A stretch of DNA of 64,000 bases, from assembly GCA_016808115.1 (NCBI GenBank), contig JAEQBH010000193.1:3472001-3536000 (forward strand). The letters are read 5' to 3'. The stretch comes from Tetrastigma voinierianum (Eukaryota > Streptophyta > Magnoliopsida > Vitales > Vitaceae). Below the pieces are notes generated by a model, which saw nothing but the letters and a program-made list of their open reading frames with translations, was not told the origin of the DNA and made no database searches. The translations under genes and the position numbers were made by a program. The number at the start of each line of letters is the position of its first letter. Position 1 is the stretch's first letter. Of this stretch, positions 53,851-64,000 are shown in pieces.

Positions 53851-56089
53851 TGCAGTATAGGCTGTAGGCCTGGAATTTTCTAGATTTCGGATGATGAAAC
53901 GGGTCTTACCATTGGATTCTTCTGGCAAAACCTAGTTACCTAGACGAATTTCATTGAATTCCGAGACAGTCGGATTTTTCACAAATTTCGGAGCAACGAG
54001 TGTTCAGTAAAACCCAAAAACAAGATTTTGGGAAATAATTTAGGTAAAGTTCATTTAAAATAATTTGAACTTGAACCAGGACAAAATAAATTGTTTCGAG
54101 ACAGAAACAGACCAAGACCAGTCGCGGACACGTGGCGCATTGTGAGCCACCTAGTTAAAACTTAAGTGAGGGCTAGGGGGACAAAAGAGGAGTAGATACC
54201 ATTCTTTTCCTAGTTTTCGGGGAGAGGGAGAGAAAGAGAAGGGAAAGAGAGCAACAAGCCTTCTCTCTATGATCTACGGGATTGCGTCGGTCGGAATTCG
54301 TCGAGCCAAGAGTGAAAGTTAAATACTCGGCCGAGGGAGTACAACGATAGATGCCAAAAGGAAGGATTTCGACGAGATCGAGGAGATTCGGGAGAGAAAT
54401 CCGAGTTCTCAGGTTTAGGAGGGGTTCTCGGGACCTCCTACCGGTTAGACTACGCTTCAAGAGGTAGGGATCCTTCCTACTTTGGTTTTAGTCTCCAATT
54501 TTTTACTGATTTTTGGGTTAAAATGGTGGAACGTGTTAAGGGTCTTTTTGGGTAGAAAAATGCCTAAAACCGGACGTTCTTCGCCTAGGCGAAGGTAAGC
54601 TTCACCTAGGAGAAGGGAGGGTTGGCCAAGGCAAAGGGAGGCTTTGCCTAGGTGAAGGTGGCTTCACCTAGGCGAACCCAAGGCCAGCTTTCAAGTTGTG
54701 TTTTGCCTCGCCTAGACGAAGGAAAGGTTTGCCTAGGCGAAGGTTGAGGCTTGTTTGTGGCCAGGTTGAGGCCTGTTTGTGGCTAGGTTGTGGTCGGGGT
54801 TTGGGGCCTGTTTCGAGGCTGTATATGGCTTGATTACGGGCTGTTGTGTGGACCGTTTTGTGGGCATTACACATGACACAATAGGTCTTTAAGGTGAAGG
54901 ATGTTATTACTTGCCTTTGTAATAGCATGCTTGGTTATTGTTTCTTGATTGAATGTTGATATGTGTGTTATCAATTGACATTGAAGTGATTGTTTGATGG
55001 AAATTATATGCGTGTAATATAGTTATCCATGATACATGGTTATATGTATGAGTTAAGTGTCCATATGACATTCATCACATATGAGGCATGGTATTAACAT
55101 GCAATGGCACATTGCATTGCATATGGACGAAAGCATCGCATTTCATGGGTGTGAGTGCATGGTTGAAAATCAACACTGCGTTTGGTGATTGATTAGGTGG
55201 GCTCGGTACCTTTGGACGAAGTCCAACAGAATCGCACGGTTGAACGAACTAGTAAAGAAAACTTGTGTCTGGTAATAGCAAGAAGGGCTAGATTCTCCCT
55301 CGGGTAAAAGACCCAAACTGGTTCAAACATTCCTCTAGTGAAAGTCCAGAAAGTGTTGGAAGGTGTGCGAAGCCTGCGGTGAGACCTCGGAAATTTGTTG
55401 CTCACAAAAGACAGATGAGTTTTGTATATAAATGATCATTGAGGTGTAACATCCAAAAAGCTTTTGATTTGAAAACAAATGAATTTGTTTAGTAAAATGA
55501 TCATTGGATATAATCCATAAATGATGGGTTTTATCACACATTAGCACTGCATTGTGTGGTGGGAGTCGGTAAAGACTCGGTTATGTTGGGAGTCGATAAG
55601 GACTTGGGCATGGGGCATGAGTGAGTCTCATTTCATTTCATAGCATGACAAGTAGAATTCCAACCAAGGATTGCATATCTTGTTTGGAAGTGTTGATGTG
55701 AATGTAAGGTGAATATTGCATGTGCACTTAGGTGGGGAGTAGCCTCTATAGGAATTTTCTCTACTAGGCGTGGCTCACCCTATATGGGATAACATTTCAG
55801 GTGTAGAAAATGCGCCAGTGGGCGGTTCTCATCCGAAGCCGTGAGAAAGAAGAAAGCCAATATGCGGCTTATGAAAGATTTTTTGTAAATTAAATGTTTG
55901 GAACAAACTAGTTCAAGCATGTAAATAATTTAGTAGAGTTGTAATTAAACTCTTATGGATTATTGTATGTTTAAAATCACGAGTCCTTGTGTTGGGACTC
56001 AATGGTGTCGTGTCGGGTTATGCGAAATCCATAGGTATTTCAGCGGTTTAATGGTGGATCAACAGACCCCCGGGTTTTGGGACGTCACA
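53851..56089 (+). repeat. Solo-type Tekay-like LTR with palindrome array
   Basis: Begins TGCAGTATAGGC and ends GACGTCACA. It shares the CTAGATTTCGGATGATGAAA block near its start and the AAGAGGTAGGGATCCTTCCTAC block (54460) with the LTRs at 13294-15274 and 61364-62997. No PBS follows it and no PPT precedes it, so it is likely a solo LTR or an isolated end. No target duplication is visible, so the left boundary is uncertain. It contains the CGCCTAGGCG array at 54580-54740. Confidence 0.65.
54580..54740. repeat. Array of CGCCTAGGCG palindromes
   Basis: TTCGCCTAGGCGAA at 54580-54593 is a perfect 14-bp palindrome. About five variants follow, with the CCTAGG core mostly kept (TTCACCTAGGAGAA, TTTGCCTAGGTGAA, TTCACCTAGGCGAA, CTCGCCTAGACGAA, TTTGCCTAGGCGAA), spaced about 20-60 bp apart. 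Confidence 0.85.
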
Positions 56090-56205
56090 AATAATAATAA
56101 TAATAATAATAATAGGATTATGAATAAATAACCAACAACAACAACAACAACAACAACAATAATAATAATAATAATAATAATAAGATTATGAATAAATAAC
56201 CAACA
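56090..56205. repeat. Compound AAT/AAC microsatellite
   Basis: (AAT)n, then GGATTATGAATAAATAACC, (AAC)n, a second (AAT)n, then AGATTATGAATAAATAACC. The unique spacer occurs twice, so the whole block is a duplication with independent triplet expansion. It starts directly at the LTR end. Confidence 0.9.
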
Positions 56206-56968
56206 ATTAATGCACAACCTGCACAACCTCTAATATTTTTCTTTCAAAAAAAAAAAAAAACCTTTGATATACAACAAATAAATATAGATCTTTAAAAATG
56301 AAAATAGAATAAGAATGGACGATAAATATAAGATGAGAAATCAAACTAAATGTTACAAAGCTTTTACTCGCCAGTGACCAAATTTGCTCTTTAAGCAAGT
56401 TTTCAAGCAAGAATTTTCCAAGAGGAGTTTTTCTTCCTTTTCTCAATTTTGGCAGTGAGGTCCGTCTTCAAAATAATTAGAAAATTCTCTTAAAAACAAG
56501 TTCCTAAGTACCTTTTTATATGATAATTAGGAATAATGGAGATTTGGACACTTGTTCATATTTCCTTCCAAGCTCAAACATCTAAAGCTTTCTTGAATAA
56601 AAATCAAACCGAAAGAAACATTAACCACAAGGTTAAAGCTCTTAGAAGCTTTCTTAAAGCACTCATGTTAACCCAAAAAATAAAATAAAAAACAAGACTC
56701 GGAAAGGAGATAAAACAAACCCAAAACACTAAAAACTTCATGAACTAGTCAAGTAATTGGTTAATGACTTGCGTCAATCAATTGATTGCTCAACTACTTG
56801 CAATATTAACTAGTAAAGGGTTGTCTCAACTATTTGAGTAACTAGCTGAACCTTTCACAAGTCAAAATAGGCTCACGCAAGTTCTAAGTCACCAAAAAGT
56901 GCTCAAATGAGCTGGAATCATGCCAAAATTTTATGAGACCTAGGGTGTCTCTATATTCATGCTATGGA
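56206..56968. other. AT-rich stretch without recognisable gene
   Basis: Contains an A-run near 56247-56261. No convincing frame and no LTR terminus before 56969. Confidence 0.45.
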
Positions 56969-57520
56969 TGTTGGATTTTTCTATTTTTTATATTGAAAAT
57001 CAATAATCACCTTTCGTTTTTTTTTCTAAAAGGCAACACAAATAAAACTATTATCAGAGTTTTTTTAAGTTATATGGAATAAACCCTAATTCTCATATAA
57101 TGACAAACCCTAATTATTATATAATACCCAAGAACCTTAGAACAATATGATTTTCACAATATCAATACAAAGATAAAAAACATACCTATAATCCATTGGA
57201 GATTATTGAAAATATCAAAATAATCTTGATGAAAAACTGTGTTTCTCTCCCTTAACACTTTAACCCTTAAGTTTTCTTTTCTCTAGTATATAATTGATGG
57301 AATATGATGCTTATTTATAGGGTAGAGAGAGGATCAGTTTCCTTATAGGAATAGAAGTCTATTTTTCATTAAAGTGTTATAGTTTAGGAAGCTAACTTTT
57401 CCAAAATTGACCAATAGGATTTTAGCCCCATTAATTATTCATTAAGCCTATAACATTAATTTTGATATTTAAATAAATATCACATAATAATATATACGTA
57501 GGCCACATAAAATTCCTACA
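56969..57520 (-). repeat. Small LTR (probably Ty1/copia-like), minus orientation
   Basis: On the minus strand it starts TGTAGGAATTTTATG (57520) and ends AATCCAACA (56969), 552 bp. It has a TATA box CCCTATAAATAAGC (about 57316-57329). It is preceded by a purine-rich tract, GGGTTATGTGGGAGAA, at 57521-57536. TG/CA ends, TATA and PPT together support a 3' LTR. No second copy was found in the window, so family and length are tentative. Confidence 0.55.
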
Positions 57521-57536
57521 TTCTCCCACATAACCC
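57521..57536 (-). other. Polypurine tract next to the small LTR
   Basis: The minus strand reads GGGTTATGTGGGAGAA, ending exactly at the LTR start TGTAGG. This is the reverse of the TTCTCCCAC sequence often seen beside such LTRs. Confidence 0.5.
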
Positions 57537-58388
57537 ATATGGTATTCTTTTGCTTTATGGCTTAATAAATGAAACATAATGCATAAAATATTAGGCTAAA
57601 AACATTTTACATTAGTCACATCATAAATCATAATTCAATAAAAACTAATAAGAATCATGACAATTATATATCATTATTTCGATATAGTCTATTCCATGTA
57701 TTACACAAGTAGCTCTCACTAAACATGACTTGTAAATGAGAAGTACGAAAAATGTCTACAATAATGTCTTTGTCAAAGACTTTCCTTTTAACATTCATAT
57801 GTATGCAATTATGTACACAAACACATATAAGGAAATTTCATAAACATATAATCGAGTTCCAAAGTGTTCAATAAACAATCATCATGAGACTATTACTATA
57901 ATGTGCCCAAGACTCATAATTTTCACGTGGCATTCGATGTCTAAGTGACACTGCTTCATCATTAAGTTTTAAACATAAGTTGTACACATAATCAATAAAT
58001 TCAACATTCTTGTTTCTAAATTATCTCATGTACAAAAACAAATATTAACCTTATGTTCTCAATAATCATAAAGCATTTGTTGTTGAAAGAGAAGTGACAA
58101 CGGAATCTATTCTTGTTAGCAACTGGGTCATAAAATCAACAAATCCAAGTCCTAAAATAATCTTCTGTAACCATAATCTATAGTTTGTAACATATTATAT
58201 CACAATACATACTTTGATAGTAAATAATTATGCCTTTACGTAACATTGTTCCTTTGTATAATCATCAATTAATAGGAACAAATAAAAAAGGTAAATTTTC
58301 AATTATTGTATGACATAATTGAATCTGGGAGCAAATAGAAAGCATGAGTAATTAAGGTTCCTCTATTATGATACTTTCAATCCATTCG

Positions 58389-58574
58389 ATATCCCAAAAA
58401 ATATTTAAATATATGTTTTATGAGACAATCTAAGATTCATAAACTTCATATGGAATATCTGATTACATAATATTGTCTCAATATCTCAAAATCCTTTAAA
58501 TATATACTTTATGAAACAATTTAAAAATTCACATTACTTCATGTAAGATATCCTATCACATAATATTGTTTCTT
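58389..58574. repeat. Imperfect ~92-bp tandem duplication
   Basis: Units at 58389-58480 and 58481-58574 share ATATC(C/T)CAAAA, TTTAAATATAT, TTTATGA(G/A)ACAAT, ACTTCAT and ACATAATATTGT(C/T)TC in the same order. Confidence 0.75.
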
Positions 58575-60563
58575 CTATATACTTTAACATACAATTTTGA
58601 GATCTTATTTTATAACTTAATACAATAAAGATAAATTCACTAATAACTATCAAGAAATAATTAAGAATTTTGTTTCCCATTGATCTTTGGATTTATTCAC
58701 TACAGATAGTGGTGTTCTTAAGTCCAAATAACATTATGATATCACAAAGCTTAAGATATCATGAACAAACATTGTAATATGTATGTCAACTTCAATATAC
58801 TTTCATGTAACTTTATTTGGTAGCAATACAAGTTTGTCTCTTAAACTTAATCATAAAAACTTTACTCAATCATAAATATATGAGCCACTTAATGAAGTTA
58901 TAAATCCTCTCACTTGGCTCATATTTTACATTATCTAAGAAACAAACATTAAACATTAATAAAATAAGAAGTTGAATGCTTCATAATAAACTCTAACACT
59001 AAAGGTCTTTATCTAATACTGGTATTCACTTCATTTAATAGTGACTACTTTTAACCCTCAGAACAACAAGAGCAAACTTCTCTAAGAAAGTTACAGGTTA
59101 ATTTCAACTTTTTATCATAATTCCTCCATTACTGTATTTTATGGCACTTATAAATATGTTAAACATTCTTAATGAATATTACATATTTTGGAGTTTTAAC
59201 CTCTGCTGATGATGTTTTAGTTAGGTTGTAAATCTCATAATCTTTAAGCTAGTAACACATGCATATAACTCAGTGGCATTAAATTACATCACAATTCTTC
59301 TAAGCATCATTGTGTGTAACTGAATAATTTGATCTATAGTGAATTTGTATTCTGTAAAATGAGTAAAGCATAAATCATATCAATTTCAGCTTTGAATCAA
59401 AGCATTTATAAATCATTAGGGTATTTTGCGTCATCATACTCATTATATTGATAAATCCTTACTATTAAAACCAATCCTTTAAAATAAAACTCTATTAAAT
59501 ATGATACGAATCATACAAAAGAACAAAATTTAACTATTATTTTAATTGTTCTTTTCAAATGAGTTTGACTTACATCAAGCAATGCCCAAAAGACTCAATT
59601 GCATTATTTCCTTTTGTTGATCAATGACCAACCATAATTTAGAGTCTTTCCAAAAACTTACTTTGAGCAATCCTGTAATTATCCATAAAATTTCAATAGT
59701 TTGATACTTAACCATTCAAGTTTTTCTTTTACGACCCTTGATAGTTTCATAAGAGTCATCTCTTTAATTGGTTCATTTATATCTCTTATAGGTTTTGTAA
59801 TTCTTCAAGAGAAATGCATTTTCATCAATTAGTCTTATTTCCTTAAAAGAGATATGATCATTAATTCAAGCATACCTCACTTATTACTTGAGAAGTCTAT
59901 ACTGAAATAAGATAAAATGAAAATTTGTCCATCATTCCCAAGATCTTTAGTCTTCCAGTTCTATCATTTATAAGTGACTTATTTCTTACATATCATCTAA
60001 TTTTAGGATGACAATAGTTAGTCCTCAATCAAAGGTAATTTTATTCAGAGGAACTATATAAACTTAATATTACTAAATAATCAACAAATCTAAGGACAAT
60101 AATGTAACATAAGATATCATGTCTTTCATGATTAAACTTTATAAACTACAAGCAAAATCCATAACCACATCCAAACAAATAATTTCAAAACGATACATAT
60201 ATAACACAACTCTCCTTTGGGTTGATGTTGCAATATATAATACTTTCATGATGCTTTTAGTACACATTTCTTTAATGGCCGGATATTCTTCATAGTTCAT
60301 GTTAGAACTACACTTGTAATTTTTAAACGTAAAAAGATGGTCTAACAAAACTATTAGATCTATCCAATCATGTTCATTATTCATAAGATGGTTAGTTTAC
60401 CTTTTGGTAAATTCTTAAATATCTTATAACTATGAACTTCAATATACTCATTCATCAAGCACTCAAGTATGTTGCAAGCAACCATAAGGAATGAGTAATT
60501 AAAATAACCTGATGTATATTCTTTATTTTGAAATTTCAAAACATTTAAGTTTTAGCGCTGAGT

Positions 60564-60808
60564 AGCTAACAAACTATACATTATGTGAATTTCAAATTAC
60601 TAGAGTAAACATTATTTTACATATTCCTCAATTTGAAATTCATGGACCATTCAAGTTAGTCACTTTGGTGACTAACATTTCTATTATATGAATTTTAAAA
60701 TGTACAATGAACAATATTTTATATTTCCTTAATTTGAAATTCATGGAACATTCAGAGTTGGTGACTAACTGAACTTCACATTATATGAATTTGAAATGTA
60801 TGAATTAA
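60564..60808. repeat. Imperfect ~97-bp tandem repeat, 2.5 units
   Basis: Units begin near 60564, 60662 and 60759. Each has GTAGCTAAC or GTGACTAAC, then an ATTATRTGAATTT block, and the first two have CTYAATTTGAAATTCATGGA.CATTCA. The last unit is cut short at 60808 by the next LTR. Confidence 0.75.
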
Positions 60809-61363
60809 GCATCACGCCCACACACTTTGGGTGAAGAGAAAGGCGTTGCAGGCCCCGAGACTCTTTAACACCTTGTACGACATTGGTGAGCCCATTTCAC
60901 TATATAAATCCATAAATAAAACACAGTACTACCACTTTGTAGTGGTGTTTTAAACCGATCTTACAGGTATATACATGCCTAAGTCCCATTTACTAGTACT
61001 TACATAAACTCCACTATTACAAAAATATGTACTATCTCCAAAATATTACATTTTCATTACAAAACAAAATCAGAACCTACATCAGGTGGACTCCTATTGT
61101 TGTGGTAGCCTTAGCGAATGCGGAATACCCCAGATGTCCTCTTTAGGCTCTCTGAGATATAAGGCTTAGTAAGCTTATAGCTTAGTGAGACAGATAACAT
61201 ATATGACCACTTGAAGTGAATTACAATTTGGATACATATGGCATAGCCGCTATTAGCCGAGTTTCTTATTCTTCAGATATAATAGGTTTTCATATAGCAT
61301 AATTCTTATGGTTTTCATATCTCTGTGAGATTCATAAAAGCAGAAATTCTATTTCAGAAAAGG
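60809..61363 (-). repeat. LTR-like 3' segment, minus orientation
   Basis: Read on the minus strand it ends with CGGGGCCTGCAACGCC and GTGTGGGCGTGATG, the style of Ty3/gypsy LTR ends (usually GGGCGTGACA). CATCTGGGGTATTCCGCATT lies further upstream. No partner was found. The other border is set only by the start of similarity of the next LTR. Confidence 0.4.
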
Positions 61364-62997
61364 GTAAAATAGTAATTGATTAAAATCATGGTACTTACAA
61401 ATCTCGGTTGTGAAATGGAATTCAGTTAGGTGTCACATGAGAAATCTAGCTACCGATCGAATTTAGTGAGATTTAAACAGTCGGGTGGTGTTCAAAGCAA
61501 GGGGGTGGTGCGGGACATGGCACATGAGTGGCTCAGAAGATGCCGCGTGTATGAGTCTGTCAAACATGAGCTCAAGTGTGGGCCATATGGTGGACACATG
61601 GCATGATGTCATTTGATGAAAATCCCAAAGTAGAGGATAAGTGGATAAAAATCCGGTCGACCAATGCTGTTGGCTTGACATGTGGCATGAGAGGACGAGT
61701 CCTCTTGACCCATGCTCTCCTAACCGGTTTTGAGAGAAGGAAAAAGAGAGAGAAAATAAAATAGATTTTTAGAGAGAGAAATTCTACCTTCTCTCTAAAA
61801 TTCCCGGTGATTGGATTGTCGAATCCCGGCTAGCTAAGGAATAAGAAAGTTGCTCCCACGGCGAGAGCTGCCTAGTGGATCTGGGTTTGTGGGTTTTGAC
61901 AAACTCCGAGAGGTAGAGGTCTTCTCCTACTTGATTTAGTCCTTGTTAAGAACCTTGTTAATGGTTGGAGTGTTTGGGGCGAAATGGCCGTGGGTTTTGG
62001 TCCTCGAGTGGGACCGGTGGGAAATTTTTAGGGTTTCGGACGAAGCCAGTGGGTTAGGCGGCCTTTGGGTGGTCCCTATTTGTGTGTTGTGATCTCTTTA
62101 GATAGTACCAATGGCCCATTGGATTTTTATTGGCCCATGTGGCCAAATTTTTGGTATTATTGCCTTGAAAAGAATAACGCATGTTGTTGTAGTGTTAATT
62201 TTTGTTAATATATGTGATATGTCTTGTGGATGTTAATGGTGGCGTATTACGTTTCCTCATGCACTTGGGGCGTACAGAATAGTAGATTGTGAGTGCACTA
62301 ACATTAATTAAATGGTTGTCAAAACGATAAAATTTTTGTTGGTTGTCAGAAAAATTGTGTTGAGAAATTGTCCAACAATTTGTGAGGAGAGGCTGTAGGT
62401 TGTTTAGGAGAGTTGCAAACAAATTCACTCGGAGGAATTATTCAGCGTGTTATATCGGAGGGTTGTCCACTGATTAAAACAAATATTTTGTTTGAAGGCA
62501 GTTTTAAATGCATTAAGCGTAAACATGTGTGTGGGAGTCAGTGAGGACCCGAGACATGGGATTGGGCATGTGACGACCAGTGGAATCATGGAATTCACTT
62601 GGATGTGTGTGTTTTCATTACATGAACGCCGCAGGTGGGGAGAAGTAACCACATGTGAAGTTATCACTACTGGGCATTGCTCACCCCGTCGTGGGATCCC
62701 CTTTTCAGGTACAGAGAGTGTTCGAAAAGACGACGCTCATTAGAGGCCGCTTTTGAGAAGAAATCCGACATGTGGCTTTGATTACGTTTTTGTAAAACAT
62801 GTATGAAATATTAAAATTGAAACATGTTTGTATTAAGAGTGATGTAACAACTCTTGAAACTATTGTGATATAGTTGGATATATTTTGGTGAGTATGAATT
62901 ATTGTAGGCCAATGTGTGTTTACTCATGTGGATCATGATGGGGACACACAGGTTTCGTGGGTTGGCCCGGTGGTCAGGGACCCACGAAATGGGCACA
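61364..62997 (+). repeat. Tekay-type LTR, plus orientation
   Basis: Shares with the LTR at 13294-15274 the AGGGTAAAATRGTAATT start, TGAGCTCAAGTGTGGG, the GAGAGAGAAATTCTACCTTCTCTCT block, the AGAGGTAGAGGTCTTCTCCTAC block, the GTTGTCC.AC and GGAGTCAG.GAGG blocks and GACATGTGGCTTTGAT. It ends near GAAATGGGCACA. No PBS follows, so it is a solo LTR or a 3' end without its body. Confidence 0.65.
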
Positions 62998-63686
62998 GTT
63001 TGAACAAAGATCGCATACGAGGAAGATTTTATTCGTCCTGATATAGAACTATGTGAGAACAAATTACTTATGTTTTCTTATTGTTCATTATTCATATTCT
63101 TATCATATAAATGTTTCATACATCATTTTATTTAGATACTTTTCATATAAATGTTTGCCTGTATAGACCAGTAACAATGGCATGAATGAGAGGAGCCTTG
63201 ACTAATAAATGGCCCAGAAAGGTTAATACGTCTGAAGGTGCGGCTTATATCTTTGAAAGGCTTTCTGTGTGGAAGCATGGATCACAACAATATGATTAAA
63301 CATGTTATATCAAATTCAATATTAAATAAAATTACATGTAGATTTGCGGATCAGTCAGCCCAAGAAACACAGATCAGCCTGACCTGACAATCTACTGCGA
63401 GTCGGGATCTGACTGACGGCTACTGTGACAACAGTCTACGAGTCAAGTCATGGATCGGCCAATCTGCAGCCGTCAGATCTTCAGGATCTATCCTCGGGAA
63501 ATTGGTATGGATGTGTGTGGGCTGTGAATCGGGCGTAGAAGCCCGAATCTTAGAACATAAGAAAAAAACCAAGAATAGAAAATTCTTCCTTTTCTCTTCA
63601 ATTACATGTTCTCAAAAATGTATGAAAAAAATATTTTTTATGAAAAAGTCTCAAAGAAAACGCAAAACCATTACAACGAATAGCAT
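62998..63686. other. Flank without recognisable gene
   Basis: No PBS directly after the LTR. Around 63350-63500 short repeated words occur (GGATC.G.CAG, GATCTGAC, CTACTG..A, CGTCAGATC). No convincing coding frame. Confidence 0.45.
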
Positions 63687-63825
63687 TTCATATAATAAAT
63701 TATATTTGTATAAATAACCGTTCATATAATAAATTATATTTATTATAAAAAACCGTTCATATAATAAATTATATTTATTGTAAATAACCGTTCATATAAT
63801 AAATTATATTTATTATAAACATAAT
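63687..63825. repeat. AT-rich 35-bp minisatellite, four units
   Basis: Units start at 63687, 63721, 63756 and 63791, each TTCATATAATAAATTATATT, then (T/A)TT(A/G)TAAA.A and usually ACCG. Unit length 34-35 bp. The AATAAATTATATTTATT core is nearly self-complementary. Confidence 0.95.
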
Positions 63826-64000
63826 TATACTATATTTGAGAATACTAAGTGGGACCCGAACGCATAATTCGTAACAATCTCCCAAACTTGCTCTTGAGGT
63901 ACAAACGGCGTAAGCCGAAACCATGTAGCTTCGGCACATGTTACATAGTTCCATTCTTGATATGAGGCTCCGCCCTTTCCAGCCAGCACAGGGGATCCAA
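63826..64000. other. Window end, no feature recognised
   Basis: The sequence GGGACCCGAACGCATAATTC and what follows shows no frame or repeat I can name. Confidence 0.4.

Larger units (their letters stand above)
57537..60808 (-). other. AT-rich interior without recognisable coding
   Basis: 3.3 kb to the right of the small LTR, where gag-pol would be expected for a minus-strand element. No protease, integrase, RT or RNase H motif could be read in any frame. The frame 60384-60139 (minus, 81 residues) has no recognised motif. Two local duplications occur (58389-58574 and 60564-60808). It may be the interior of a non-autonomous or very old element. Confidence 0.4.

Noticed and set aside
53851..56089. 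Left LTR of a complete element ending at 62997
   Set aside because: The two LTRs are only partly similar. No PBS follows the first, and the region between contains unrelated LTR pieces rather than gag-pol.
60139..60384. 81-residue minus-strand frame as a host gene or copia fragment
   Set aside because: No motif could be recognised, and it has no neighbours that would support a gene. AT-rich sequence gives such frames by chance.

Overview
The window is plant nuclear DNA, most likely pericentromeric or other heterochromatic sequence of a dicot. I find no intact host gene, no RNA gene and nothing of bacterial or viral-genome type. Nearly all of it is LTR retrotransposon sequence, mostly Ty3/gypsy, in both orientations, nested and decayed by stops, frameshifts and small indels. 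Family calls rest on recognisable protein motifs (protease DTGA/DSGA, RT xMDD/YIDD, RNase H, H2C2 and DDE integrase), on PBS sequences and on matched LTR pairs. No database search was run.

Layout. 1-1250 (+): RNase H/integrase remnant of a Tekay/Del-like chromovirus, then a decayed 3' region with a threefold ~200-bp repeat. 3524-12800 (-): an Athila-like derivative in tandem form (LTR, leader and gag, 3' region, second LTR, second leader), with pol deleted. 12801-15274: two Tekay-type LTR pieces pointing at each other. 15275-20875 (-): a third Athila copy with readable integrase, RNase H, RT, protease and gag tail. 20880-53065 (-): a Tat/Retand-like element with 5' LTR at about 52403-53065, PBS, gag, protease, RT, RNase H, integrase, a ~60-bp tandem repeat after pol, and an additional ORF on the opposite (+) strand. 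That antisense ORF is cut by two separate Athila insertions: 21049-31074 (+, target duplication AGTTG) and 31727-46296 (-, target duplication GCCGG). 53851-56089: a solo-type LTR. 56090-56205: AAT/AAC microsatellites. 56969-60808 (-): a small LTR with polypurine tract and an AT-rich interior without recognisable coding. 60809-62997: two LTR pieces in opposite orientation. 63687-63825: an AT-rich minisatellite.

How the parts relate. The oldest readable layer is the Tat element. Two Athila elements then inserted 653 bp apart in its antisense ORF. Removing both insertions with one TSD copy each restores a continuous reading frame across both sites, which confirms the boundaries independently.

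The most unusual signal is in the LTRs. In two Athila groups the U3 region just upstream of the TATA box carries a dense array of one short palindrome: GTCGCGAC in one group, AGCGAAATTTCGCT in the other. A third, unrelated LTR carries an array built on CGCCTAGGCG. The short open frames scattered through the window are chance frames in this material.
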